Below are positions 12,994 through 20,908 of a stretch of DNA of 64,000 nt, in pieces (within the stretch, counting starts at the first letter, position 1; each line of letters starts with the position of its first letter). The translations under genes were made by a program, and so were the position numbers. Under the pieces are notes generated by a model that saw nothing but the letters and a program-made list of their open reading frames with translations, was not told the origin of the DNA and ran no database searches. Source of the stretch: Shewanella sp. OMA3-2 (GTDB lineage: Bacteria > Pseudomonadota > Gammaproteobacteria > Enterobacterales > Shewanellaceae); NCBI RefSeq assembly GCF_021513195.1, contig NZ_CP090974.1:3980001-4044000 (forward strand). The letters run 5' to 3'.

Positions 12994-13018
12994 ATAAAAA
13001 ACCGAAGCATGCTTCGGC
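12994..13018 (-). terminator. Intrinsic terminator of the small membrane protein gene
   Basis: CCGAAGC/GCTTCGG hairpin (13002-13017), followed on the reverse strand by TTTTTTATT. Confidence 0.8.
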
Positions 13019-13049
13019 TCTTATAATTTGTATAGGTGTAGATGTAGGG

Positions 13050-13298
13050 TTACTCTGCACTAGGATCTGTTATAGGTTCGCGGTACAACTTAACGAGGTA
13101 ATAGACATCAATTAATACAATGAAAAAGTTCACTAATGCGACAGGAATAGCATCAATGGCCAGTCCATAGGCAACAAATAAAGCTGCACCGACTAAATTC
13201 CACCAGCGAAGTTTTTTAATGTTTGCCATCATTAAAGATATCGCCACCACTACAGAAGCAAGATACCCTACCCACTCCCAAATTGTCGCTGTGTCCAT
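13050..13298 (-). CDS. Small inner-membrane protein (YgjV/PnuC-like hydrophobic fold)
   Basis: This 82-residue protein has three hydrophobic helices (WEWVGYLASVVVAISLMM; WNLVGAALFVAYGLAI; IPVALVNFFIVLIDVYYLV) and a polar C-terminus (REPITDPSAE). The pattern W-G-Y-L-A-S followed by R-W-W-N-L-x-G-A resembles half of a PQ-loop or PnuC-type bundle, and relatives are often called YgjV-family. No catalytic residues are visible and the function is unknown. It has its own terminator and is probably monocistronic. Confidence 0.65.
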   Translation of the reverse strand: MDTATIWEWVGYLASVVVAISLMMANIKKLRWWNLVGAALFVAYGLAIDAIPVALVNFFIVLIDVYYLVKLYREPITDPSAE

Positions 13299-13406
13299 AT
13301 TTATCCCCTATCACACTCTTTTATTGAGTATAGTCAGAGTCTGTTGATCTTCCATGCTAAAATTAATCTCAACAGACCAACAAACCCTAGCTCAATCTAA
13401 GCAGGC

Positions 13407-13844
13407 TTAACGTTCCACAACCGCTGCTGTCATTCGTGAGATACAACATAAATCATTAGCACTGTTATGGATTAAAATTTCCCATACTGAACTACGTTTG
13501 CCGATATGAACTGGTTTTGCTGTGGCAGTTAATGTGCCATTGCGAGAGGCTTTTAAATGATTAGCGTTAATTTCTTGGCCAACGCAATAGAACTTGGTGA
13601 AATCAACCACAAAGTTTGCTGCATAACTGGCAACGGTTTCAGCAAGTGCGATGTTAGCGCCGCCATGCACTATACCGAGTGGGTTATGTACACTAGGGTC
13701 CGCTGGCATAGTCGCTTTAAGATAATCATCACCAATCTCAGTAATTTTAATCCCTAGGGTTTGCATCAATGTGCCTTTACCATTCATCCCTGCATCTAAG
13801 CGTTCACAATCTGCAAGTGTCACTTCTCTAAACCAAATACTCAT
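13407..13844 (-). CDS. menI: Hotdog-fold thioesterase, MenI (YdiI)-like
   Basis: This 145-residue cytosolic thioesterase contains NPLGIVHGGANIALAET, with the hotdog signature HGG and the catalytic Glu of the YdiI/PaaI group. EINANHLKASRNGTL and KRSSVWEI follow. It closely resembles E. coli YdiI/MenI along its length (IWxRxxTLxxL near the start; LCCxSRxT near the end). MenI hydrolyses 1,4-dihydroxy-2-naphthoyl-CoA in menaquinone synthesis, which suits a Shewanella-type respiratory physiology. The start at 13844 (MSIWFREVT) matches the family better than the ATG three codons upstream. Other acyl-CoA substrates are possible. Confidence 0.78.
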   Translation of the reverse strand: MSIWFREVTLADCERLDAGMNGKGTLMQTLGIKITEIGDDYLKATMPADPSVHNPLGIVHGGANIALAETVASYAANFVVDFTKFYCVGQEINANHLKASRNGTLTATAKPVHIGKRSSVWEILIHNSANDLCCISRMTAAVVER

Positions 13845-13954
13845 TGAATACATCCAGTTAACAATTATTTCCCCAGTGTACTGCGAGATGATGTCAGAAG
13901 AAATAATTAACTGGTAAATTGTGCTTTATAATTCATATCCTGCCGTTATGACAA

Positions 13955-13980
13955 TAAAAAAGGGAGCATAAATGCCCCCT
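13955..13980 (-). terminator. Intrinsic terminator of the subtilase gene
   Basis: GGGGGCA/TGCTCCC hairpin (one wobble) followed by TTTTTTATT on the reverse strand. Confidence 0.75.
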
Positions 13981-14022
13981 AATTATCTTTTACATTAAGT
14001 AAGTTAACTCAATTTTTATGGC

Positions 14023-16533
14023 TTAAAACTGTGCCACAAATGAGTCTGAACACAAGGTGCTCGATGCTTGGCAGATTTGATATGTTACCGAACTTGCCGT
14101 TGTGCTGAAACGATCACGGTAACGACCATCATTATTGATGTTTGCAATCATCACACCATCGCGATAAAGATCAACCGTTTCACCGATAGCGCCATCCCAA
14201 CGAAGGTCAACAAGTGCACTACCACGACGTGAGACTAATGCCCGAGAAGCATAAGCGTCAATGCTATGTTCAAATACTTCGACATCCATCATGGTGGCGT
14301 TAGTATTTCCTTCAGCATCTGTTACCGTCAGGCTCACAGTGTAAACTCCCGCTGCAGCATAGCTGTATACAGGATTGGTATCCGCTGATACCGAACCGTC
14401 ACCAAAGTCCCATGCATAGGTGGTTATGTCATTATTGGCATCAGAACTGGTATCTGTAAAGCTGACATTTAATCCATCAATGACATATTCAAACCCTGCA
14501 ACTGGCGCTGCTGGAACTGAGTCACCTATACCTGAAATAGTAAGTCCCCAGCTGTTCAGCGTTCCGGTATCTGCTCCGACATTATCAGACACAGATAATG
14601 TCCAATCACCCATAGCCATTTCACCGTTAAACGCACTTAAATCCCATGACTTAACAATATTATCAGCGCTGCCACCATCACGGTTATGCAGTACAGATGA
14701 AGTACCATTAGGTGAGGTTAACGTCACGATAAGATCGCCAATCCAAGTATGACTAATATCAACACTTGCTGTTAATCCGAATACTTCGACATCATCCGCT
14801 ACATTAATTGTGCTGGTAATACCTACCGCATTGTTATCTGGAATATTAACAGGAGTATCATTGGTGTATGGGAAATCAATCAAGCCTTGTGGATAAACCG
14901 CCAGCGCCACTGATTTAGTTTTAACGACTGAGCCATCATCACCTGTTACCGTAATGACGTAATCCCCCCAGGCAGCATTGGCTTCAGTGGCAACATTCAC
15001 GCTAAAGTCATCACCCGCACCCGCTGTTGCACTGGATAAAGTCACACCGTTTAAACTAGGTGATACATCAACGGTCAAGGCCACATTGCCATTCCAACCC
15101 GCTACACTGCCTAAACTAAAGTCATAACTTACAGCACTGCCTGCTTCCACTTGCTGCGATGCAGGTGAAACAGTAAAGCGATAGCCTGGTGCAGGATTTG
15201 CTTGATCAAGGGCTGATGCCACATTTAAACGCGTACCAGCTACTGTTAACCCTGTTAATGCAGCATTAGAATCACCCGATACCATCAATAACTCTTTCAT
15301 TTCTACGGCACTAAGATCCGGATTCAGTGACCACACCAAAGCCGCTGCACCAGTAACATGGGGCGTGGCCATTGATGTACCAGAATAAGTATCGTAACCG
15401 CCACCAGGTATTGTTGATAAAATAGCCGAACCAGGTGCCCCCATATCAACGCTGGTTAACCCCCATTGAGAAAATCCTGACATATTGTCATTGCGATCAG
15501 TACTGGCAATGGCCATTACAGCATCTGAATCGTAACTAGCTGGGTAACTAGCTGTAACATCATTATCTGATGCGCTATTACCCGCAGCTGCGACAAATAA
15601 GATACCTGCATCACCTGCGCTATCGATGGCATCTTTTAATGCCTGACTGAAACCGCCGCCGCCCCAAGAATTGTTTGTCGCTTTAACATCGACACCATGA
15701 TTTAGTTTCAAGTTGGTCATATAGTCAATACAGGCAATAGCGCCAGCCGTTGAGCCTGAGCCGCTTGCATCTAAGAACTGACAGCCAATAATGCTGACAT
15801 CCCAGTTAACGCCAACAACACCTACGCCATTGTTACCTTTAGCACCAATAGTGCCCGATACATGCGTTCCATGACCATTGCCATCCATTGGATCACCCGT
15901 ATTAGCGTTCGCGTTATAGCCGTGAATATCATCAATAACACCATTGCCATCATCATCGATACCATTACCAGGGATTTCACCTGGGTTTACCCACATGTTC
16001 GCTTGTAAATCTGGATGATTATAATCAACACCAGTATCAATGACGCCGACAACCACATTGCGATCGCCCGTTGACGTATTCCATGCTAACACTGCATCAA
16101 TATCAGCACCGGCTAATCCGCCTGATTGACCAGTGTTATGTAAACCCCAAAGGTCTACAAAACTTGGATCATCGGGAACACCTATTGCCCGTACAATATA
16201 ATTTGGCTCAGCATATTTAACCGCCGGATGCTTGCTGATCATTTTGATTGCTTTTTCAACATCAGCACCACTTTTCAGGCTTAAACGAGCAAGTTTACCG
16301 TTTAAAAGATGGCTAAACTTATCATCCACCCCATCGGCATTTATATCTTTAATTGTTGCACCAACGAGTTTTTGCGCAGACGAACGTTCGAATTTGGTTA
16401 CATTGTCTTTATACACCACCAAGATAGTATCTTGCTGATAAGTCACTGCTTGTTTAGCCATCACTGGCGCAGCAGTTGTCATTGCCATTGCAGACGCTAT
16501 CGCTAATGCAACGGGTGTTATTTTAATCGACAT
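14023..16533 (-). CDS. Secreted S8 (subtilisin-like) serine protease with P/Homo B and PKD domains
   Basis: This exported protease has about 836 residues. A signal peptide ends near APVMA. An I9-type propeptide follows (ILVVYKDNVTKFERSS; VEKAIKMISKHPAVKYAEPNY). The S8 catalytic triad is then D166 (VIDTGVD), H221 (GNGHGTHVSG) and S387 (SGTSMATPH). Downstream are an Ig-like region, a P/Homo B-type domain (ISHTWIGDLIVTLTSPNG; GDWTLSVSDN), a PKD domain (YAWDFGDGS) and a fibronectin-like C-terminus with two cysteines. The start at 16533 has AGGAAA 7 bp upstream, while the frame extends to 16590. It probably degrades extracellular protein for nutrition. It is divergent from the curli operon across a 400-bp spacer. 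Confidence 0.9.
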   Translation of the reverse strand: MSIKITPVALAIASAMAMTTAAPVMAKQAVTYQQDTILVVYKDNVTKFERSSAQKLVGATIKDINADGVDDKFSHLLNGKLARLSLKSGADVEKAIKMISKHPAVKYAEPNYIVRAIGVPDDPSFVDLWGLHNTGQSGGLAGADIDAVLAWNTSTGDRNVVVGVIDTGVDYNHPDLQANMWVNPGEIPGNGIDDDGNGVIDDIHGYNANANTGDPMDGNGHGTHVSGTIGAKGNNGVGVVGVNWDVSIIGCQFLDASGSGSTAGAIACIDYMTNLKLNHGVDVKATNNSWGGGGFSQALKDAIDSAGDAGILFVAAAGNSASDNDVTASYPASYDSDAVMAIASTDRNDNMSGFSQWGLTSVDMGAPGSAILSTIPGGGYDTYSGTSMATPHVTGAAALVWSLNPDLSAVEMKELLMVSGDSNAALTGLTVAGTRLNVASALDQANPAPGYRFTVSPASQQVEAGSAVSYDFSLGSVAGWNGNVALTVDVSPSLNGVTLSSATAGAGDDFSVNVATEANAAWGDYVITVTGDDGSVVKTKSVALAVYPQGLIDFPYTNDTPVNIPDNNAVGITSTINVADDVEVFGLTASVDISHTWIGDLIVTLTSPNGTSSVLHNRDGGSADNIVKSWDLSAFNGEMAMGDWTLSVSDNVGADTGTLNSWGLTISGIGDSVPAAPVAGFEYVIDGLNVSFTDTSSDANNDITTYAWDFGDGSVSADTNPVYSYAAAGVYTVSLTVTDAEGNTNATMMDVEVFEHSIDAYASRALVSRRGSALVDLRWDGAIGETVDLYRDGVMIANINNDGRYRDRFSTTASSVTYQICQASSTLCSDSFVAQF

Positions 16534-16940
16534 AGACTGGTTTCCTATCATCCTTTTTGATTCCAGAACCGGTATTGCTAAATATGTCAAAGAGTCTCTT
16601 CTAACCCATAAACGGCATATTCATCCGGCAATTTTTTTACCTGCAGATTGTTGCCATAATGTAACCAGTTTGAAAAGGATGACATGGATAATTACAACTT
16701 TACTACTAAGCCCATTAACCTAAGCCATAAGAATTACTTTTACTCAAAAATACAATAAGCCACTGTAAATAAAAGAAAACAAATAAAACCCATCGTATAA
16801 AAATGCTGTTTACCCCCCTAAAATAAATACCCGTTAGTCCAATTGTTAGCCAATTGTTAACCCCGTAAGTTGGTCAAGTCAATTTGACTCTATCTAGTGA
16901 GTCATCGCCGAAATGTTTCACATAATACAAGGGAGTGGCT
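16534..16940. promoter_or_regulatory. Divergent control region between the protease and the curli operon
   Basis: About 400 bp, very AT-rich. It holds a head-to-tail 11-bp direct repeat CCAATTGTTAG/A (16839-16849 and 16850-16860) and a near-perfect dyad AGTCAATTTGACT (16877-16889), both about 50-100 bp upstream of csgB. They are good candidates for regulator binding. No gene is seen. Confidence 0.45.
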
Positions 16941-17375
16941 ATGCAGATTTCAATGGAAACAACATTGTGCCTCGCTCTCCTGCTGTCCAGTTTTGCAATC
17001 ACCGCGAATGCGCAAGACATTAAGTCAGATCAAGAGATAGATGTACCTATCACATTGCAAACCTTGCTCGAGAATAATGGTCGTAGCAACATGATCAATA
17101 TCATCCAACAAGGCATGCTGAACCAAGCAAGTATTTTGCAAGCAGGAGAACTCAATCAAGCTTCTATCTTGCAACTAGGTGAGAGCAATCTGGCTTATAT
17201 TGCTCAATATGGTGTGAACAATGAAGTAGAGCTGTTACAGGCAGGCGAGAATAATAATGCTTCGATTACCCAGACGGGAAACGATAATCGGGTGCAGTTA
17301 AATCAACTAGGAAGTGCAAATTTCTCAATTGAACAGATTGCTGATGGTGCGGCAATCACAATTACGCAATATTAA
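16941..17375 (+). CDS. csgB: Curli minor subunit/nucleator (CsgB-like)
   Basis: This secreted protein of about 144 residues has a signal peptide (LCLALLLSSFAITANA) and about five curlin-type strand repeats (Q-x-G-x-x-N: IIQQGMLNQASI, ILQAGELNQASI, ILQLGESN, LLQAGENNNASI, ITQTGNDN). It ends AITITQY, with less regular final repeats, as CsgB proteins do. GGGAG at 16931-16935 supports the ATG at 16941; a GTG two codons earlier is inside the ribosome site. It lies 14 bp ahead of the csgA-like gene. In E. coli CsgB anchors and nucleates CsgA fibres on the outer membrane. The CsgE/F/G export genes are not in this window. Confidence 0.8.
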   Translation: MQISMETTLCLALLLSSFAITANAQDIKSDQEIDVPITLQTLLENNGRSNMINIIQQGMLNQASILQAGELNQASILQLGESNLAYIAQYGVNNEVELLQAGENNNASITQTGNDNRVQLNQLGSANFSIEQIADGAAITITQY

Positions 17376-17389
17376 ACAGGGAGCGTCAT

Positions 17390-18877
17390 ATGAAATCGCA
17401 AACAACTAAAACCTTATTAGCTTTAGCCATTGCAGCAAGTCTATCTTCAACTGCATTTGCAAGTGATACCAGCGACATTAGTATTATACAAAACGGTACG
17501 TGGCAAGATGTTAAATCAGAACAAACTGGTTCGTTAAATCTGTCAAATGTTACCCAAACTGGTAACGACCAAACTGCTGAAGTCAGTCAAGATGGCTTTT
17601 GGAATGAGTCGTACATTACATCAACCGGTGATGATAACGAGGTCACTACGACTCAATCAGTAGACTGGCATGTATCGTCAATAACATTAGAAGGTAATGA
17701 TAACCTAGTTAATGTTGATCAAGTTGGCTTCTGGAACCAAAGTGATATTCAACTGACTGGCAATGACAATATGGTTGATGTTGAACAATCAGGTGACACG
17801 AACGTCAGCAATACTGAATTATTGGGTGACTCAAACAGTAATACTGTTTCTCAAGATGGCGTCGATAACTTTGCCGTATTCCGCGTGCAAGGCAACAATA
17901 ATGATGGCGATATCACTCAAATTGGTGACGGTAACCAAGCAGGTTTAATTGCCTTAGATTTAACCCCTAATGTGGGTAACAATAACGATGTGACTACTTA
18001 CCAAGAAGGTAATTCAAACTTAGCGGCCGCTCGTGGTGTTGCGGGTGATGATAACTCTATTGATATCGACCAAGTTGGCAATTCAAACGTTGGTTTTATC
18101 TATTCATTAGTAGGATCAGATAACGACATCGATATTGAACAAGAAGGTGATAACAACGTTGCGGTTCTTGAATTCACTGCCGGTGATGACAACGATGTTG
18201 AAATTGACCAGGAAGGACAATTAAATACCGTTGGTGATACCTTTATTGCAGTGATTCAAGGCACTGATAATAATATCGATATTAAGCAAGAAGGTGATTC
18301 AAACTTAGCTGAATTTGAAGTGATAGGTGATGATAATCATCTTGATCTTGACCAGGAAGGCGACAGTAATTATGCAGCCTTTGGTGCTTACGGTGAAGAT
18401 AACCACTTTGATCTTTCATCAGATGGCAATGACAATATTATTCAAGCATTTTCAGTCGGTGACGACAACGATATCGAAATAGACCAAGAAGGCGATATGA
18501 ACTTTGGTTTTGTTGAAACAATCGGTGCTGATAATGAAGTTGATGTTGAACAAGATGGCAATGAAAATGAAGCATTTGTTTCTGTTATGGGTGATCTGAA
18601 TACCCAAATTGATGTCACACAATCAGGTGATCTCAACCTAGTTGATTTACTGGTCATGGGTGATGAAAACTTAGTTGATATTATGCAGTCTGGTGATGGT
18701 AACTGGGTAGGTGGCGAGTTAGGTGGGGCTTACACTATAGCAGGTGATAACAATAGCTTTACTGTGACACAAACAGGGAATGATAATCTAGTGACAGGTT
18801 CACAAACTGGCTTTGATAACACGATTAACGTTTCACAAACAGGTGATTTCAACAGCGCCTCAGTAATTCAAAACTAA
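17390..18877 (+). CDS. csgA: Giant acidic curlin-like major subunit (CsgA-like)
   Basis: This 495-residue secreted protein starts with a signal peptide ending STAFA. The rest is built from roughly 40 short strand motifs in about 20 two-strand units of about 22 residues. One strand has the curlin core I-x-I-x-Q-x-G-x-x-N (for example IDIEQEGDNN). The partner strand usually lacks Gln and reads A-x-F-x-x-x-G-D-D-N. Asp and Glu are very abundant. E. coli CsgA has 5 repeats in about 150 residues, so this is over three times longer. It follows csgB at 14 bp and has a strong terminator. It probably forms extracellular amyloid; the acidic strands may make assembly pH- or cation-dependent (inference). 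Confidence 0.78.
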   Translation: MKSQTTKTLLALAIAASLSSTAFASDTSDISIIQNGTWQDVKSEQTGSLNLSNVTQTGNDQTAEVSQDGFWNESYITSTGDDNEVTTTQSVDWHVSSITLEGNDNLVNVDQVGFWNQSDIQLTGNDNMVDVEQSGDTNVSNTELLGDSNSNTVSQDGVDNFAVFRVQGNNNDGDITQIGDGNQAGLIALDLTPNVGNNNDVTTYQEGNSNLAAARGVAGDDNSIDIDQVGNSNVGFIYSLVGSDNDIDIEQEGDNNVAVLEFTAGDDNDVEIDQEGQLNTVGDTFIAVIQGTDNNIDIKQEGDSNLAEFEVIGDDNHLDLDQEGDSNYAAFGAYGEDNHFDLSSDGNDNIIQAFSVGDDNDIEIDQEGDMNFGFVETIGADNEVDVEQDGNENEAFVSVMGDLNTQIDVTQSGDLNLVDLLVMGDENLVDIMQSGDGNWVGGELGGAYTIAGDNNSFTVTQTGNDNLVTGSQTGFDNTINVSQTGDFNSASVIQN

Positions 18878-18919
18878 ACTGGCCTGTAAATATTAATTTG
18901 TAATGAGTAACATTTACAC

Positions 18920-18953
18920 AAAAAAGGGAGCAATATTATTGCTCCCTTTTTTA
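18920..18953 (+). terminator. Intrinsic terminator of csgBA (bidirectional sequence)
   Basis: AAAAAGGGAGCAAT/ATTGCTCCCTTTTT hairpin with T run just after the csgA-like stop. It also faces the convergent regulator gene. Confidence 0.9.
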
Positions 18954-19062
18954 TCGCCACTAAAATCAACTGCATCAACTGCATCAACTCACTGTATTGA
19001 CATCCAACCAAGTAAACTAACATCATCAAATGCACCAGCTGCAAATACCAACTCAACAACCC

Positions 19063-19731
19063 CTAGCTTACCAACTCAAAATGGGTTTGATAAGTTTGCG
19101 CCCAACGTAATAATTCAACTCTATTTCGGGATTGTGTTTTACGAAAAACAGAAGAGATATGCGCTTTTACAGTATGTTCACTAATGCATAAGCGATGGGC
19201 AATTTCCTTATTCCTAGCACCACTAGAAACAAGCTGAATAATCGTTCTTTCACGGTTAGTCAGCATTTGTAACATAGCAACGGTATCAGCTGGAATGTCG
19301 TTGTTATTATCAAGCTTTTGAACTAAGCGTCTGAAAATTTTACTGATCAAAGGTCTGTCATACCACAGTTCGTCAGATACCATTTTGCGTAAGCCAGTTA
19401 ACATCAAATCCATTCGTTGATCTGAGTATAACAATCCACGTACACCGAGTAATAAGGCAGACTCTTGATCTAATGAACCGCGTTCTACTTGATATAAGGC
19501 AACGGGGACATGATTAACGATGCGCGATACCAATAAAGGAATACCTTTGCTATCAAGGGCTGCGCCTTTTTGAGCGACAAGGTAAAAACTATTGGACTTT
19601 TTCTCAAGCTCTAATTCAGCTGCATTTTTAACAATGCGTGTCTTTAAGCCTATTGATTCAGCAAGAATGGCTAAATGGCAAGGTGCGGATAATTGGTGTA
19701 AAAAAACCAATTCATATGTATTGGAACTCAT
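19063..19731 (-). CDS. csgD: LuxR/FixJ-family regulator, CsgD-like
   Basis: This 222-residue protein has an N-terminal receiver-like region without a clear phosphorylation Asp pocket. The C-terminal LuxR HTH is LTNRERTIIQLVSSGARNKE, continuing EIAHRLCISEHTVKAHISSVFRK. The layout and HTH closely follow E. coli CsgD (LTHREREIL; ISENTVKTHL). AGGGAGAAGAG precedes the ATG. It is convergent with csgBA, so it most likely activates the curli promoter. The gene name rests on similarity and neighbourhood. Other LuxR regulators share the same HTH. Confidence 0.75.
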   Translation of the reverse strand: MSSNTYELVFLHQLSAPCHLAILAESIGLKTRIVKNAAELELEKKSNSFYLVAQKGAALDSKGIPLLVSRIVNHVPVALYQVERGSLDQESALLLGVRGLLYSDQRMDLMLTGLRKMVSDELWYDRPLISKIFRRLVQKLDNNNDIPADTVAMLQMLTNRERTIIQLVSSGARNKEIAHRLCISEHTVKAHISSVFRKTQSRNRVELLRWAQTYQTHFELVS

Positions 19732-19961
19732 TACTCTTCTCCCTGAAAAGTTTTATTTTGTTCAAGTGCTCCTAAATATTAGGTTTTACCCACATCATCA
19801 ATAAGCGAAATTGCTTAATACTTGAACATCATCCTGAATTTTATTCTATACCTAAATCTTACCTTGAAGCCAGATACAATTGCTTATAAATGTTTAGAAA
19901 AAAGGTAAATAGATAAACTGAGTAACAAGGATAGTAGAAAATCACTAGAACAAAGAGAAAG

Positions 19962-20002
19962 TTTATCAACCAAAAGTATTAATAATCATTTTGGTTGATA
20001 AA
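19962..20002 (-). terminator. Strong hairpin after the yjdF-like gene
   Basis: Perfect 14-bp arms TTTATCAACCAAAA (19962-19975) and TTTTGGTTGATAAA (19989-20002). The T tract is weak on both sides, so it may be a terminator or a 3'-end stabilising hairpin. Confidence 0.5.
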
Positions 20003-20017
20003 TCATAAGCTTTTTGA

Positions 20018-20632
20018 CTAAGACTTAATAACTAGACCTAGGGTTTGAATTTGTCGATTATGAAGCCGAGTGCAAAATAATAATCCACAACAACCACCAA
20101 TTAATGCTAGAAACATGTCCGATTGTGTGTCCCATACATAACCTTGAGTGCCTAAAAAGGCTTCTGCATTTTCACCTGTTGCAACAGCAACCCACCATTC
20201 AATCAATTCGTAAAACGCAGAGAAGGCTAATACGAAACACACAGACAAGAATTGACACCAGGCACCCAGCTGTAACGCCCCATTACGCAACATGATTTCT
20301 CTAGCCACAATAACCGGCACAAAACCTTGGGCAAAATGGCCGACTTTGTCATAATTATTGCGCTCGCTACCCATCACTTCAGCTAACCAATCAAACAAGG
20401 GTACTTCGGCATAGGTAAATCTCGCGCCAACCATTAACACTATGCAATGAAATAAAATTAGCCAGTAGGCTAAAGGGGTTAATGGGAAGCGCTTTCGCGT
20501 AAAAAATAACAAAGGTAACGCAATCAAAGCAGGGATCGCTTCTAACCACCAAGTGAACATATCTTTGGGATCACTCACAGACCAAAGTAGCACCGCGACA
20601 TAAATTACCATCCATATAACTTTATTCTGCAA
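20018..20632 (-). CDS. yjdF: DUF2238 (YjdF-like) inner-membrane protein
   Basis: This 204-residue protein has about six transmembrane helices. Its polar motifs are characteristic of DUF2238/YjdF: NNYDKVGHFAQGFVPV, FYELIEWWVAV and GYVWDTQSDM. The conserved Asp, His and Glu in the membrane suggest a metal or lipid site, but the function is unknown. It is transcribed away from serA, and the strong hairpin at 19962-20002 follows its stop. No anomaly. Confidence 0.85.
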   Translation of the reverse strand: MQNKVIWMVIYVAVLLWSVSDPKDMFTWWLEAIPALIALPLLFFTRKRFPLTPLAYWLILFHCIVLMVGARFTYAEVPLFDWLAEVMGSERNNYDKVGHFAQGFVPVIVAREIMLRNGALQLGAWCQFLSVCFVLAFSAFYELIEWWVAVATGENAEAFLGTQGYVWDTQSDMFLALIGGCCGLLFCTRLHNRQIQTLGLVIKS

Positions 20633-20908
20633 TGTAAAATCCTCTCATTTGATATTGTTCTAAAATTAGAATATTAACTTTAGCCATCTAGCCCTCCACA
20701 ACCCGCCAAAAAAGTGCTACTTTGACTAGGCGCTGGAAGTCGCACATTATTCCCGAAGTAGAACAGACCTTATTGGCCGTTTCTAAGGTTGATAACTTGA
20801 CGTCACTTGGGAGCAGATATCAATCATAAACTAATTGATATTATAAGCATAAGTACTAATTTAACTAGGTACTAAATCAGCAATTATACATTAGAGGGTA
20901 CCCATATC

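Noticed and set aside
17390..18877. CRISPR-like or minisatellite array
   Set aside because: The periodicity is at protein level (curlin repeats) in an open frame with signal peptide; DNA repeats are imperfect and there are no spacers.
18965..18990. Tandem repeat of ACTGCATCA after csgA
   Set aside because: Only two to three short units; too little to call an element.
20633..20908. 6S RNA gene, often found near serA-ygfA in gammaproteobacteria
   Set aside because: The gap is short and shows neither the 6S central bubble sequence nor the closing stem; ygfA/zapA are absent too.
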